46,897 nucleotides of DNA from NCBI RefSeq assembly GCF_017601095.1, contig NZ_JAGFUX010000013.1, forward strand, positions 1-46,897, written 5' to 3'. The translations under genes and the position numbers were made by a program. Below are positions 8,862 through 17,509 of this stretch, piece by piece; within the stretch, counting starts at the first letter, position 1, and the number at the start of each line of letters is the position of its first letter. This stretch comes from Streptococcus suis. GTDB taxonomy: Bacteria > Bacillota > Bacilli > Lactobacillales > Streptococcaceae. Below the pieces are notes generated by a model. The model made no database searches. It was given only the letters and a program-made list of their open reading frames with translations, and was not told the DNA's origin.

Positions 8862-9260
8862 TTACCAAACGTATGCGATAACCTCACCACCAACGTTCTT
8901 TTGACGAGCTTGTTTGTCAGTCAAAAGACCTTCTGATGTTGAGATGATTGCGATACCAAGTCCGTTAAGAACTTTTGGAATATCTTCACGTTTTGAGTAA
9001 ACACGAAGACCTGGTTTTGAAACGCGTTTCAAGTTAGTGATAACTTTTTCACCGTTTGGTCCGTATTTCAAGAATACACGGATGATGCCTTGTTTGTCAT
9101 CTTCGATGAATTCAACGTTTTTCACAAAACCTTCGTTTTTAAGGATTGTAGCAATACCTTTTTTAATGTTTGATGCAGGTACTTCAAGCACTTCGTGTTT
9201 TGCTTGGTTAGCGTTACGAATACGTGTCAAAAAATCTGCAATTGGGTCAGTCATAACCAT
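8862..9260 (-). CDS. rpsH: 30S ribosomal protein S8
   Basis: S8, a primary binder of the 16S central domain and the translational repressor of spc in E. coli. The 132-residue sequence [20 protein letters not shown] to [20 protein letters not shown] and the terminal VIAYVW is standard. It is flanked on both sides by non-coding gaps (307 bases before it, 242 after it) filled with repeats R2, R5 and R4, so it is the most isolated gene of the operon. Confidence 0.98.
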   Translation of the reverse strand: MVMTDPIADFLTRIRNANQAKHEVLEVPASNIKKGIATILKNEGFVKNVEFIEDDKQGIIRVFLKYGPNGEKVITNLKRVSKPGLRVYSKREDIPKVLNGLGIAIISTSEGLLTDKQARQKNVGGEVIAYVW

Positions 9261-9315
9261 TTGTTGTTTCTCCTCTTACTAGCAGTTTGATTGAATCACT
9301 TGCTAGTTAATTCAT

Positions 9316-9444
9316 GATACAAAGTGCACTAAAAAGCCAAAGTGAAAATAGAAAACTTGACGTAGAAACTTTGGTTTCTAGGAAAGTTTGTCTTTTTCAC
9401 ACAGGCTTTCGCCCGTGTTCAAATCGGCAAGCAAACTTTGTATC
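9316..9444 (+). repeat. Repeat family R, copy R2, between rpsN and rpsH
   Basis: 129 bp with terminal inverted repeats GATACAAAGT and ACTTTGTATC. Nested stems inside are GTGAAAA/TTTTTCAC, AAACTT/AAGTTT and AGAAAC/GTTTCT. Copy R5 follows directly in the opposite orientation, and together they fill most of the 307-base gap. Confidence 0.8.
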
Positions 9445-9562
9445 GGGGTTGTTTTAATTGAGTTCGAGCTACAACCTTAGCAAAGAAGATAGATTTTCCT
9501 AGAAGTAAACTTCATAGTCAAATCTCCTATCTTTGCCTTGGTTGCTTAACGCTCTCACATCT
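9445..9562 (-). repeat. Repeat family R, copy R5 (inverted, divergent), between rpsN and rpsH
   Basis: Shares with R4 the block ACGCTCTCA (9549-9557) and, on the minus strand, the ATAGGA core followed by a nested stem: GATTT/AAATC around GAAGT/ACTTC, with an outer GCAAAG/CTTTGC. The GATAC end is not visible. It abuts R2 tail to tail. Confidence 0.65.
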
Positions 9563-9567
9563 TGAAA

Positions 9568-9753
9568 TTACCAAGAAGCTTTTGTTACGCCAGGAATTTG
9601 TCCAAGGTAAGCCAAGTCGCGGAAGCATACACGGCACAATTTGAATTTGCGGTAAACTGAGTGTGGACGTCCACATTTTTCACAGCGTGTGTAAGCTTGT
9701 GTAGAGAACTTAGCTGGGCGTTTGTTCTTAGCGATCATTGATTTTTTAGCCAT
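9568..9753 (-). CDS. rpsZ: 30S ribosomal protein S14, zinc-binding type Z
   Basis: The short zinc-containing S14 paralogue of the 30S head, 61 residues. The zinc ligands are C24-x2-C27 and C40-x2-C43 (RCEKCGRPH and [10 protein letters not shown]). It ends PGVTKASW. It lies 14 bases after rplE. The zinc-free S14 found in many streptococci is encoded elsewhere and is not in this window. Confidence 0.97.
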   Translation of the reverse strand: MAKKSMIAKNKRPAKFSTQAYTRCEKCGRPHSVYRKFKLCRVCFRDLAYLGQIPGVTKASW

Positions 9754-9767
9754 TTATTCTCTCCCTC

Positions 9768-10310
9768 TTATTTTGCAAACGGCATACCAAGGCCAGTAAG
9801 CAATGCACGTGATTCTTCGTCAGTGTTAGCAGTTGTAACGATAACGATATCCATACCGCGAGTTTTATCAACATCGTCGAAGTTGATTTCTGGGAAGATT
9901 AATTGCTCTTTCACACCAAGTGTGTAGTTACCACGTCCGTCAAATGACTTAGTTGGTACACCGTGGAAGTCACGTACACGTGGAAGTGAAACTGTAACCA
10001 ATTTGTCCAAGAACTCATACATACGTTCGCCACGAAGAGTTACTTTCGCACCGATTGCAACACCCTCACGAAGACGGAAGCCGGCGATTGATTTCTTAGC
10101 TTTAGTGATAAGTGGTTTTTGACCTGAGATCAAAGCCAATTCTTGAGCAGCTTTCTCAAGGTTTTTAGCGTTAGAAACAGCGTCACCAACACCCATGTTC
10201 AAAACGATCTTATCAACTTTTGGCACAGCCATAACTGAAGAATAGTTAAATTGTTCAGTCAAAGCAGGAACTACTTCATTAAGATATTTTTCTTTTAAAC
10301 GATTTGCCAT
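9768..10310 (-). CDS. rplE: 50S ribosomal protein L5
   Basis: L5 binds 5S rRNA and contacts P-site tRNA and S13. The 180 residues begin [20 protein letters not shown], contain [16 protein letters not shown] and the core [20 protein letters not shown], and end [11 protein letters not shown]. It lies 23 bases after rplX. Confidence 0.98.
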   Translation of the reverse strand: MANRLKEKYLNEVVPALTEQFNYSSVMAVPKVDKIVLNMGVGDAVSNAKNLEKAAQELALISGQKPLITKAKKSIAGFRLREGVAIGAKVTLRGERMYEFLDKLVTVSLPRVRDFHGVPTKSFDGRGNYTLGVKEQLIFPEINFDDVDKTRGMDIVIVTTANTDEESRALLTGLGMPFAK

Positions 10311-10333
10311 TATACTTCTCCTTTCCTTCGTGA

Positions 10334-10639
10334 TTAATCAAGCACTTCGCCTGATTTTTTGTTGTAGCGAACTTTTTTGCCGTCTACAAACTTGTAACCA
10401 ACGCGTCCTGCAACACCATTTTTGTCAAGAACTTGAACGTTTGACACATGGATTGGAGCTTCTTTTTCAACGATAGCGCCTTGAGGGTTTTCGCTGTTTG
10501 GTTTTTGGTGTTTCTTAACGATGTTAACACCTTCAACAATAACTTTGTTTACTTTTGGAAGTGCTGTTACAACAAGAGCTTCAACGCCTTTGTCTTTACC
10601 AGCGATTACGCGAACTTTATCGCCTTTTTTTACAAACAT
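10334..10639 (-). CDS. rplX: 50S ribosomal protein L24
   Basis: L24, an assembly initiator of the 50S. The 101-residue protein starts [18 protein letters not shown], the KOW motif that marks the family, and carries the [20 protein letters not shown] segment. A 77-base gap with two tandem hairpins separates it from rplN. Confidence 0.98.
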   Translation of the reverse strand: MFVKKGDKVRVIAGKDKGVEALVVTALPKVNKVIVEGVNIVKKHQKPNSENPQGAIVEKEAPIHVSNVQVLDKNGVAGRVGYKFVDGKKVRYNKKSGEVLD

Positions 10640-10663
10640 TTGATTTCTCCTATAATTTCTTAC

Positions 10664-10700
10664 GCCCTAATGGGCACCCTGGTTAGTAATGTAACCAGGG
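10664..10700 (-). repeat. Two tandem hairpins between rplN and rplX
   Basis: CCCTGGTTA/TAACCAGGG (10677-10700) and GCCC-TAAT-GGGC (10664-10675) stand side by side, just before the rplX ribosome-binding site. Neither has a T tract. They could modulate rplX translation or mRNA processing. Confidence 0.5.
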
Positions 10701-10716
10701 GACTTAGTTTGTTAGA

Positions 10717-11085
10717 TTAAAGTACTTCTGGTGCCAATGAAACGATTTTCATGAAACCGCCATCACGCAATTCGCGTGCCACTGGGCCAAAGATACGAGT
10801 TCCGCGAGGGTTTTTATCTTCACGGATGATAACTGCAGCATTCTCATCGAATTTGATGTATGAACCATCAGCACGACGAGCACCTGTCTTAGTACGAACG
10901 ATAACGGCTTTAACAACGTCACCTTTTTTAACCGCACCACCAGGAGTAGCTTGTTTTACTGAAGCAACGATGATGTCGCCGATGTTCGCGAATTTACGTC
11001 CTGAACCACCAAGAACTTTGATTGTCAAGATTTCACGTGCGCCACTGTTGTCAGCAACTTTCAAACGAGTTTCTGTTTGAATCAT
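10717..11085 (-). CDS. rplN: 50S ribosomal protein L14
   Basis: L14, 122 residues, near the factor-binding side of the 50S and the site of RsfS binding. It starts [20 protein letters not shown] and contains the family core [20 protein letters not shown] and [13 protein letters not shown]. It follows rpsQ by 24 bases. Confidence 0.98.
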   Translation of the reverse strand: MIQTETRLKVADNSGAREILTIKVLGGSGRKFANIGDIIVASVKQATPGGAVKKGDVVKAVIVRTKTGARRADGSYIKFDENAAVIIREDKNPRGTRIFGPVARELRDGGFMKIVSLAPEVL

Positions 11086-11109
11086 GTCAATTTTCTCCTT
11101 TCAGGTTGA

Positions 11110-11370
11110 TTAAATGATAACTGCCTCTTCCACAACTTCTACAAGACGGAAACGTTTTGTAGCTGAAAGTGGGCGAGTTTCCATGATACGAACGATATCG
11201 CCTTCTTTAGCAACATTGTTTTCATCATGAGCTTTGTACTTTTTAGAGTAGTTAATACGTTTACCATAGACTGGGTGGTTACGTTTAGTTTCAACTACAA
11301 CTGTGATTGTTTTGTCCATTTTGTCAGATACTACGCGTCCAACAAGAACTTTACGATTATTGCGTTCCAT
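11110..11370 (-). CDS. rpsQ: 30S ribosomal protein S17
   Basis: S17, an early 16S rRNA binder with an OB fold. The 86 residues [20 protein letters not shown], then [20 protein letters not shown] and [20 protein letters not shown], are typical. It lies 23 bases after rpmC. Confidence 0.98.
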
Positions 11371-11393
11371 TGAAATTCTCCTTTCCCAATCTA

Positions 11394-11600
11394 TTATTTA
11401 GTTTCAGATTGCACAGTTTTGATACGTGCAATTTGTTTCTTCACTTCGTTCAAACGAGCAGTTTGCTCAAGTTGACCAGCAGCAGCTTGGAAACGAAGTT
11501 CGAAGAGTTCTTTCTTCAATTCGTTTTCTTTCTTAGCAAGTTCTTCTTGAGAAAGGCCACGAAGTTCTTTTACAAAATCTTTAATTTCTTGAAGTTTCAT
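11394..11600 (-). CDS. rpmC: 50S ribosomal protein L29
   Basis: L29, a 68-residue two-helix protein beside the exit tunnel that helps dock SRP and trigger factor. It starts [20 protein letters not shown] and ends with the helix [16 protein letters not shown]. It lies nine bases after rplP. Confidence 0.97.
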
Positions 11601-11609
11601 GTCTTCTCC

Positions 11610-12023
11610 TTATTCTGCTTCACGTTTTACGAATTTTACTTTAACTGGCAATTTGTGACCAGCAAGGCGGAATGCTTCACGTGCAATTTCTTCAGAAACG
11701 CCAGCTACTTCAAACATAACCTTACCGCGTTTAACTGGAGCTACCCAACCTTCAGGAGCACCTTTACCAGAACCCATACGTACACCGATAGCTTTAGCAG
11801 TGTATGATTTGTGTGGGAAGATCTTAATCCAAACTTTACCACCACGTTTCATGTAACGCGTCATAGCGATACGGGCAGCTTCGATTTGGCGGTTTGTAAT
11901 CCATGAGCTAGTAGTTGCTTGAAGACCGTATTGACCAAAGTCTACTTGTTTTCCACCTTTAGCTTCACCGCGCATTTTTCCACGGAATTCACGACGGTGT
12001 TTTACACGTTTAGGTACTAACAT
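11610..12023 (-). CDS. rplP: 50S ribosomal protein L16
   Basis: L16 organises the A site and peptidyl transferase region. The 137 residues start [20 protein letters not shown] and include [20 protein letters not shown] and [12 protein letters not shown]. The stop of rpsC lies three bases upstream, so the two are probably translationally coupled. Confidence 0.98.
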
Positions 12024-12026
12024 TTG

Positions 12027-12680
12027 TTATTTACCTCCTTTAGTGTTTTTACGAGCTGGAAGAACTTCACCACGGTAGATCCATACTTTGATACCAAGTT
12101 TACCGTAAGTTGTCAAAGCTTCTTCCCAAGCGTAGTCGATATCCGCACGAAGTGTATGAAGAGGAACAGTTCCTTCTGAGTAGCCTTCTGCACGGGCAAT
12201 ATCAGCACCGTTCAAACGACCAGAAACTTGTGTTTTGATACCTTTTGCACCAGCGCGCATTGCACGTTGGATAGCTTGTTTTTGAGCACGGCGGAATGCC
12301 ACACGTTGCTCCAATTGACGAGCGATTGACTCACCAACAAGGTGTGCATCCAAATCAGGTTGTTTGATTTCGATGATGTTGATGTGTACTTGCTTACCAG
12401 TCAATTTGTTCAATTGAGCACGAAGTGCATCAACGTTGCTACCAGCTTTACCGATAACCATACCTGGTTTAGCAGTGTGGATAGAAACGATAACTTTGTT
12501 TACAGCACGTTCGATTTCGATTGTTGATGTTGACGCATCAGCCAATTCTTTTTTGATAAAGTTGCGGATTGCAAGATCTTCATGAAGGTAATCCGCGTAT
12601 TCTTTTTCAGCATACCATTTAGCATCCCAATCACGGATGATGCCAACACGCATACCAATTGGATGTACTTTTTGACCCAC
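12027..12680 (-). CDS. rpsC: 30S ribosomal protein S3
   Basis: S3 at the mRNA entry channel. The 217-residue protein starts [20 protein letters not shown], has a KH domain with the VIGKAG loop at about residues 75-80, and a C-terminal domain with [13 protein letters not shown]. Full length for Firmicutes. It follows rplV by 12 bases. Confidence 0.98.
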   Translation of the reverse strand: MGQKVHPIGMRVGIIRDWDAKWYAEKEYADYLHEDLAIRNFIKKELADASTSTIEIERAVNKVIVSIHTAKPGMVIGKAGSNVDALRAQLNKLTGKQVHINIIEIKQPDLDAHLVGESIARQLEQRVAFRRAQKQAIQRAMRAGAKGIKTQVSGRLNGADIARAEGYSEGTVPLHTLRADIDYAWEEALTTYGKLGIKVWIYRGEVLPARKNTKGGK

Positions 12681-12692
12681 GTTTTTACCTCC

Positions 12693-13037
12693 TTATTTCT
12701 CTGCCACAACTACAGTGATGTGAGCTGTGCGTTTGTTGATTGGTGAAGCAGAACCTTTCGCACGTGGACGGAAACGTTTCAACGTTGGTCCTTCGTTTGC
12801 GAATGCTTCGCTGACTACCAAGTTAGCTTTTTCCAAACCAAAGTTGTTTTCAGCGTTAGCGATTGCTGAGTTCAAAACTCCCTCGATAATGCCTGCAGCT
12901 TTGTTTGGTGTGAATTTCAAGATTGCGATTGCGTCTGCTACGCTTTTGCCACGGATGTTATCCAAGACAAGACGTGATTTACGAGGTGAAACACGTACTG
13001 TGCGAGCAGTTGCTTTAGCTGAAGTAATTTCTGCCAT
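12693..13037 (-). CDS. rplV: 50S ribosomal protein L22
   Basis: L22, whose loop lines the exit tunnel and affects macrolide action. The 114 residues begin [20 protein letters not shown] and contain the loop [20 protein letters not shown]. It follows rpsS by 17 bases. I see no insertion or deletion in the tunnel loop. Confidence 0.98.
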   Translation of the reverse strand: MAEITSAKATARTVRVSPRKSRLVLDNIRGKSVADAIAILKFTPNKAAGIIEGVLNSAIANAENNFGLEKANLVVSEAFANEGPTLKRFRPRAKGSASPINKRTAHITVVVAEK

Positions 13038-13054
13038 TGTGTTTTCCTCCTAAA

Positions 13055-13336
13055 TTATTTACGACGAGTTTTCTTGTCGTCAGCAGCATGACCTTTGTAA
13101 GTACGAGTTGGTGCAAATTCACCAAGTTTGTGACCTACCATGTCTTCTTGAATGTATACAGGTACGTGTTTACGTCCATCGTAAACTGCGATTGTATAAC
13201 CGATGAAACTTGGGAAGATCGTTGAACGACGTGACCAAGTTTTAATTACTTTTTTCTTTTCGTCATTTGCTTGAGCTTCAACTTTTTTCATCAAATGCTC
13301 ATCGACGAAAGGTCCTTTTTTAAGACTACGTCCCAT
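13055..13336 (-). CDS. rpsS: 30S ribosomal protein S19
   Basis: S19 of the 30S head. I use the ATG at 13334-13336, giving [20 protein letters not shown] and 93 residues, with GGAG upstream. A longer frame to 13426 adds 30 residues read through the structured rplB-rpsS gap and has no family support. The C-terminus [20 protein letters not shown] is standard. Confidence 0.97.
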
Positions 13337-13430
13337 TTTAGTGTTTTCTCCTTTAAAATATGTACCACAGCGGCTTGGGAGCCGGACAGAACCCCAGTTA
13401 CCGTGTTCGTTGTCCTGCCCCCGCACAGTT

Positions 13431-13478
13431 GATTAGGAGTTTCGATGTAGCTAAGCTACTAGAAACTGCAATCAACCA
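13431..13478. repeat. Long near-perfect hairpin in the rplB-rpsS gap (possible divergent repeat R copy)
   Basis: Three stacked stems separated by tiny internal loops: GTTGATT/AATCAAC, AGTTTC/GAAACT and GTAGCT/AGCTAC. The TTAGGA before the second stem recalls the ATAGGA core of family R. The gap is 250 bases long (13337-13586). Smaller hairpins flank it (CGGCTTGGGAGCCG near 13371; GGACA/TGTCC around 13383-13413). Confidence 0.6.
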
Positions 13479-13586
13479 CTGCGTCAAACTGGCATTTCAA
13501 TCAAACTGAGGTGCTGGAATAGTCAGCCCATAAGAAACCCTACCGAGTTGGCGGATGATATAGAATGCTAAGCAACTAAGAATAGA

Positions 13587-14420
13587 TTATTTTTGGTTGC
13601 GACGACGAACGATAAGTTTGTCAGATTTAGCTTTCTTGTTACGAGTTTTCAAACCAAGAGCTGGTTTACCCCATGGTGTAGATGGTGCTTTACGACCAAC
13701 TGGTGCTTTACCTTCACCACCACCGTGTGGGTGATCGTTAGGGTTCATTACAGAACCGCGAACTGTTGGACGGATACCTTTCCAACGGCTACGACCTGCT
13801 TTACCAAGATTAACAAGGCCATGTTGTTCGTTACCTACAGTACCAACAGTAGCACGGCAAGTACCAAGGATCATACGAACTTCACCTGATTGAAGGCGAA
13901 CAAGAACGTATTTACCTTCTTGACCAAGAACCTGTGCAGATGCACCAGCAGCACGAACCAACTCACCACCGCGACCTGGTTTCAACTCGATGTTGTGAAC
14001 AACAGTACCGACTGGGATGTTTGCAAGTGGAAGTGCGTTACCAACTTTGATATCTGCTTCTGGGCCTGAAACGATGCGTTGACCAACTTCAAGACCTTTA
14101 GGAGCAATGATGTAAGCTTTAACACCGTCTGTGTAGTGTACAAGAGCGATGTTTGCTGAACGGTTTGGATCGTACTCGATCGTTTTAACGATTGCTTCAA
14201 CGCCATCTTTGTTACGTTTGAAGTCTACCAAACGGTAGAAACGTTTGTGACCGCCACCTTGGTGACGAACAGTGATGCGACCGTTGTTGTTACGACCAGC
14301 TTTGCTCTTCAAAGCAACAAGCAAGCTTTTTTCTGGAGTGCTTGTTGTGATTTCAGCGAAGTCCAAAGAAGTCATGTTACGACGGCCATTTGTCGTTGGT
14401 TTATAAACTTTAATACCCAC
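13587..14420 (-). CDS. rplB: 50S ribosomal protein L2
   Basis: L2 is needed for subunit association and tRNA binding, and lies near the peptidyl transferase centre. The 277 residues start [20 protein letters not shown]. The segment [10 protein letters not shown] (226-235) carries the histidine equivalent to E. coli His229. It follows rplW by 17 bases, and a 250-base structured gap separates it from rpsS. Confidence 0.99.
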   Translation of the reverse strand: MGIKVYKPTTNGRRNMTSLDFAEITTSTPEKSLLVALKSKAGRNNNGRITVRHQGGGHKRFYRLVDFKRNKDGVEAIVKTIEYDPNRSANIALVHYTDGVKAYIIAPKGLEVGQRIVSGPEADIKVGNALPLANIPVGTVVHNIELKPGRGGELVRAAGASAQVLGQEGKYVLVRLQSGEVRMILGTCRATVGTVGNEQHGLVNLGKAGRSRWKGIRPTVRGSVMNPNDHPHGGGEGKAPVGRKAPSTPWGKPALGLKTRNKKAKSDKLIVRRRNQK

Positions 14421-14437
14421 GTTAATTCCTCCTTTGA

Positions 14438-14737
14438 TTATTCAGCGTCAGCTGTAGCGAACAATTCAATCGCTTTTGAATCAGCAGCCAATGTGATGAT
14501 TGCTTTTTTCACTTTGTTTGTGCGACCTACATAACGACCTACGCGTTTTGTTTTAGGTTTCACGTTGATTGTGTTAACATTTGCAACTTTAACACCCTCG
14601 AATGCAGCTTCAACAGCTTGCTTGATCAAGAGTTTGTGTGCACGAGTGTCAACTTCAAATACATACTTGCCTGCTTCGAGTTGGCCCATTGAGCTTTCTG
14701 TGATGACAGGTTTTTTGATAACATCATACAAATTCAT
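14438..14737 (-). CDS. rplW: 50S ribosomal protein L23
   Basis: L23 at the tunnel exit, the docking site for trigger factor and SRP. The 99 residues begin [20 protein letters not shown] and contain the loop [19 protein letters not shown]. Its ATG overlaps the rplD stop (TAATG), so translation is coupled. Confidence 0.98.
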   Translation of the reverse strand: MNLYDVIKKPVITESSMGQLEAGKYVFEVDTRAHKLLIKQAVEAAFEGVKVANVNTINVKPKTKRVGRYVGRTNKVKKAIITLAADSKAIELFATADAE

Positions 14738-15360
14738 TATGCAAGAACCTCCTCAATTTTAGAGATAGCTGCTTGAGTTACAAGAAGTTTGTCTGCATTT
14801 GCGATGTCAAGTACGCTTGCAGTTGTTGCAGTTGCAACTTTAACTCCTGGGATGTTACGAGCAGAAAGAGCTGCGAATTCGTTGCCTTCTTCAAGAATAA
14901 CAAGGACTTTAGAATCAATGCTCAATGCTGCAAGTACTTTTGCAAATTCAGCAGTTTTTGGAGCTGTGAATTCAAGTGAGTTAACAGCTACAAATTTGTT
15001 TTCAGCAACTTTTTCTGAGTAAACAGATTTAAGTGCCAAGCGACGAACTTTTTGTGGAAGTTTGTACGCGTATGAACGTGGAGTTGGTCCGAAGACTACG
15101 CCACCGCCACGCCATTGTGGTGAACGGATAGAACCTTGACGAGCACGTCCAGTTCCTTTTTGACGCCATGGTTTGCGTCCGCCACCTGAGACTGCTGAAC
15201 GGTTTTTAACTGCGTGAGTACCTTGACGAAGGCTAGCACGTTGGCTGATGATCACATCAAATACAACTGCTTGGTTTGGCTCGATACCAAAGATCGCATC
15301 GTTAAGAACTACTTCACCAGCTTGTTTACCAGTTTGGTCAAATAATGTTACGTTTGCCAT
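14737..15360 (-). CDS. rplD: 50S ribosomal protein L4
   Basis: L4 extends a loop into the exit tunnel and in E. coli represses the S10 operon. The 207 residues start [20 protein letters not shown]. The tunnel loop [20 protein letters not shown] is intact, without the changes known from macrolide-resistant strains. It follows rplC by 24 bases. Confidence 0.98.
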   Translation of the reverse strand: MANVTLFDQTGKQAGEVVLNDAIFGIEPNQAVVFDVIISQRASLRQGTHAVKNRSAVSGGGRKPWRQKGTGRARQGSIRSPQWRGGGVVFGPTPRSYAYKLPQKVRRLALKSVYSEKVAENKFVAVNSLEFTAPKTAEFAKVLAALSIDSKVLVILEEGNEFAALSARNIPGVKVATATTASVLDIANADKLLVTQAAISKIEEVLA

Positions 15361-15384
15361 TTCGACTGATTTCCCCTTTCCTTA

Positions 15385-16011
15385 TTATTTACCAGCTTTA
15401 ACTGCTGACTTGATAGTGATAAGAGATTTCTTAGCACCTGGTACGTTACCTTTGATAAGGATAACGTTCTTTTCTGGAACAACTTGTACAACTTCAAGGT
15501 TTTGAATTGTTACACGGTTGCCGCCCATGCGACCTGCAAGGTTTTTACCTTTGAATACACGGTTAGGTGCAACAGGACCCATAGAACCTGGACGACGATG
15601 GTAACGAGAACCGTGAGCCATAGGACCACGTGATTGACCGTGGCGTTTGATAACACCTTGGAAACCTTTACCTTTAGATGTACCAGTTACATCAACAACA
15701 TCACCAGCTGCGAAAGTTTCAACTGTAATTTCTTGTCCAACTTCCAAGCCTTCAATGTTTTTGAATTCACGAATGAAGCGCTTAGGAGCTGTGTTAGCTT
15801 TAGCTACATGGCCTTTGGCAGGTTTGTTGCTCAATACTTCGCGTTTGTCATCAAAACCAACTTGAACTGCCGCATAACCGTCAGTTTCAACTGTTTTCAC
15901 TTGAAGAACAACGTTTGGAGTTGCTTCGATGACAGTTACAGGGATAAATTCACCAGATTCAGTGAAGATTTGAGTCATTCCCACTTTTTTCCCTAAGATT
16001 CCTTTTGTCAT
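15385..16011 (-). CDS. rplC: 50S ribosomal protein L3
   Basis: L3, an early assembly protein whose loop reaches the peptidyl transferase centre. The 208 residues start [20 protein letters not shown] and contain [20 protein letters not shown] and [11 protein letters not shown] 213-base gap with repeat R1 separates it from rpsJ, where other genomes have a short spacer. Confidence 0.98.
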
Positions 16012-16083
16012 GAGAAAAATATTCCTTTTCTTAATTTTGTATTTAAAAAGTTTTTAACGAGCGTTTTTCATGCTCAAATATAA

Positions 16084-16217
16084 GATACTAAAGGCGTCAA
16101 ACTCAAAATGAAAATAGGAAATCCAACGAAGAAACGGTAGTTTCTAGGAAGATTTGTCTTTTTCACACAGAATTTAGCCTGTGTTCAATTAGAACACTTG
16201 CTTTACTCAGTCGTATC
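16084..16217 (+). repeat. Repeat family R, copy R1, between rpsJ and rplC
   Basis: 134 bp bounded by GATAC (16084-16088) and GTATC (16213-16217). Nested stems are TGAAAA/TTTTCA, AAATC/GATTT and AGAAAC/GTTTCT, followed by a GTGTTC/GAACAC hairpin. It shares the GAAAATAGGAAA and TCTTTTTCACACA blocks with R2 and R4. Confidence 0.8.
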
Positions 16218-16224
16218 TAGCTGA

Positions 16225-16533
16225 TTAAAGTTTGATTTCTACGTTTACACCACTTGGAAGATCCAATTTCATCAAGGCATCAACTGTTTTTTGAGTTGGG
16301 TTGATGATGTCGATCAAACGTTTGTGTGTACGCATTTCGAACTGCTCACGAGAATCTTTGTACTTGTGAGTCGCACGGATGATGGTGTAGAGGCTACGTT
16401 CTGTTGGAAGTGGAACTGGACCTGCTACTTGAGCACCTGTACGTGTTGCAGTTTCAACGATTTTTGCAGCTGCTGTATCAAGTGTACGGTGTTCGTACGC
16501 TTTCAAGCGGATGCGGATTTTTTTGTTTGCCAT
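16225..16533 (-). CDS. rpsJ: 30S ribosomal protein S10
   Basis: S10 of the 30S head, which also binds NusB in antitermination. It is the first gene of the S10 operon. The 102 residues start [20 protein letters not shown] and contain the [20 protein letters not shown] region, where tetracycline-class changes (around residues 53-60) are known; nothing unusual is seen. The mRNA leader is about 130 bases. Confidence 0.98.
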   Translation of the reverse strand: MANKKIRIRLKAYEHRTLDTAAAKIVETATRTGAQVAGPVPLPTERSLYTIIRATHKYKDSREQFEMRTHKRLIDIINPTQKTVDALMKLDLPSGVNVEIKL

Positions 16534-16585
16534 CTTTTTCTCCTTTTCGTCTATTTAAGATAATAGGCTAGCTCCACAAGAAAAC

Positions 16586-16597
16586 CAACACGTGTTG
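16586..16597. promoter_or_regulatory. CAACACGTGTTG palindrome in the S10 leader
   Basis: A perfect 12-base palindrome in the rpsJ leader, next to GTTGCG/CGCAAC complementary blocks. Together these could fold into a leader structure upstream of the rpsJ ribosome-binding site. Its function is unknown. Confidence 0.4.
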
Positions 16598-16645
16598 CGT
16601 GGCAATGCAACCGAGCGTGTCGCAACCTCTTGCATCAAAGCTACA

Positions 16646-16662
16646 GCCGTAATTTTTACGGC
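16646..16662 (-). promoter_or_regulatory. Hairpin at the 5' end of the S10 operon leader
   Basis: GCCGTAA-AAA-TTACGGC, a perfect 7-bp stem with a three-base loop, begins just after the predicted transcription start. It could protect the 5' end of the ribosomal protein mRNA or be part of an autoregulatory leader. Confidence 0.5.
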
Positions 16663-16670
16663 ACTAGAAC

Positions 16671-16699
16671 ATTCTACCAAATTCTGTTATCCAATGCAA
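16671..16699 (-). promoter_or_regulatory. Main promoter of the S10-spc block
   Basis: TTGCAT (16694-16699) and TAGAAT (16671-16676) stand 17 bases apart on the minus strand. Directly upstream (16700-16745) are dense A and T tracts that could act as an UP element, including a second TATAAT without a good -35. This fits a highly expressed operon. Confidence 0.8.
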
Positions 16700-16806
16700 G
16701 AGATTATACTTTCTTTTTTTAAAAAATCTTAAAAACTTTTTCTGGTATCTCAACCGAGTCAACTTCTTATCTTTTTGATTAACTATATATAGAAGAAAAC
16801 AAACAG

Positions 16807-16834
16807 AAAACAGCCGGCAACTGCCGACTGTTTT
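16807..16834 (-). terminator. Terminator after repeat T copy A
   Basis: AAAACAG/CTGTTTT and CGGCA/TGCCG form a 12-bp stem with one mismatch, followed on the minus strand by T-rich sequence. It ends the unit containing the nucleotidyltransferase-like gene, and the S10 promoter lies beyond it. Confidence 0.75.
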
Positions 16835-16835
16835 C

Positions 16836-16973
16836 CAGGAGATTATATGAAAAAGATATGCCAGCCGTTTGAGCTTTAACTCTTACGGATGACGATACTG
16901 AAACTATTTCAGTAAAAGTGTGCTATTTCTAGCTTGACTATAGTATAGTACATCTTTCTTAACGAAATCTAAA
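16836..16973 (-). repeat. Repeat family T, copy A
   Basis: Begins at the shared block GGAGATTATATGA (plus-strand reading) and ends at CTTAA-GAAA-CTAAA. It contains the CCG-GAGCT/AGCTC-CGG hairpin, a CTGAAA/TTTCAG hairpin and the TTTCTAGCTTG-TATAGTATA block. It overlaps the relic C-terminal coding tail of the nucleotidyltransferase-like gene and supplies the tail's final stop. Confidence 0.75.
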
Positions 16974-17039
16974 TTCCTTTTTCTTCCAATTCTTTTTGAC
17001 AAGTCGATTCCGATAAAGTTGCATACGTTTCGGATGTTC
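16959..17039 (-). pseudogene. In-frame remnant of the C-terminal tail of the nucleotidyltransferase-like gene
   Basis: After the TAA at 17040-17042 the same frame continues for 26 codons, EHPKRMQLYRNRLVKKNW and then KKKEFRFR, to another TAA. The NPKRM-YR-R--KKNW pattern resembles the usual C-terminus of this family from memory. This suggests the tail was once translated with the body. Confidence 0.55.
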
Positions 17040-17495
17040 TTAAAAATGCGGTGTCGGCCGCACACGATAGCGGAGAATCTCCTCCAGACCATAAGGACAA
17101 TAAATCTCCACATTCCCATCCCCTAACAGACGGGCACCAATTGCCGTACACCGTTCGGGATACTTGCTCATGGCATCTTTGGAAGAGGTGTAGGGCCGGG
17201 TATGCGGACTATGTTGGTGCATATAGACCTGATTTTTGACTTCCCATTGGTAACTCGGATAAGTTTGACGCAAATACTTCTCAATCGCTAGCGTTTCTTC
17301 ATAGGAAACAGCTGCATCGTGAAAAATCACATCTACATCCGTTTCTAAATCGAAGGCTCCGCCATTCCACAAAAAATTCCGCAAGGTCCCCGCACAGAGC
17401 CAGACATCTCTCAGCCCCAAAGAAGCAATAATCTCCAGAATGCTTTTCATGTCCTGGTCTGCCAACAAGGCCTTTTCAACATCTCGTTCTTTCAT
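17040..17495 (-). CDS. Nucleotidyltransferase-like protein (DUF925/NTP_transf_6 family), probably truncated by a stop
   Basis: 151 residues of a cytosolic protein resembling the nucleotidyltransferase-like family of unknown substrate. Around residues 30-60, LCAGTLRNFLWNGG and DLETDVDVIFHD match the fold's pattern (a GxxRN loop, then D-x-D). The body ends RPTPHF, where relatives continue with a basic tail. That tail is present in the same frame after a TAA. TATAAT lies six bases before the ATG and there is no ribosome-binding site, so the mRNA is predicted leaderless. It may be a functional short form or a decaying gene. Confidence 0.65.
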   Translation of the reverse strand: MKERDVEKALLADQDMKSILEIIASLGLRDVWLCAGTLRNFLWNGGAFDLETDVDVIFHDAAVSYEETLAIEKYLRQTYPSYQWEVKNQVYMHQHSPHTRPYTSSKDAMSKYPERCTAIGARLLGDGNVEIYCPYGLEEILRYRVRPTPHF

Positions 17496-17500
17496 AGGTC

Positions 17501-17509
17501 CATTATAAC
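17501..17509 (-). promoter_or_regulatory. Extended -10 predicting a leaderless mRNA for the nucleotidyltransferase-like gene
   Basis: TG-T-TATAAT followed by exactly six bases (GGACCT) and ATG on the minus strand. With usual spacing the transcript would start at the A of the ATG. There is no good -35 at 17 bases and no ribosome-binding site. Confidence 0.55.

Noticed and set aside
13337..13426. N-terminal extension of S19
   Set aside because: Thirty extra residues read through a structured non-coding gap. S19 starts at MGRSLKKG with a proper ribosome-binding site.
15163..15222. Macrolide-resistance changes in the L4 tunnel loop
   Set aside because: The [14 protein letters not shown] loop is intact.
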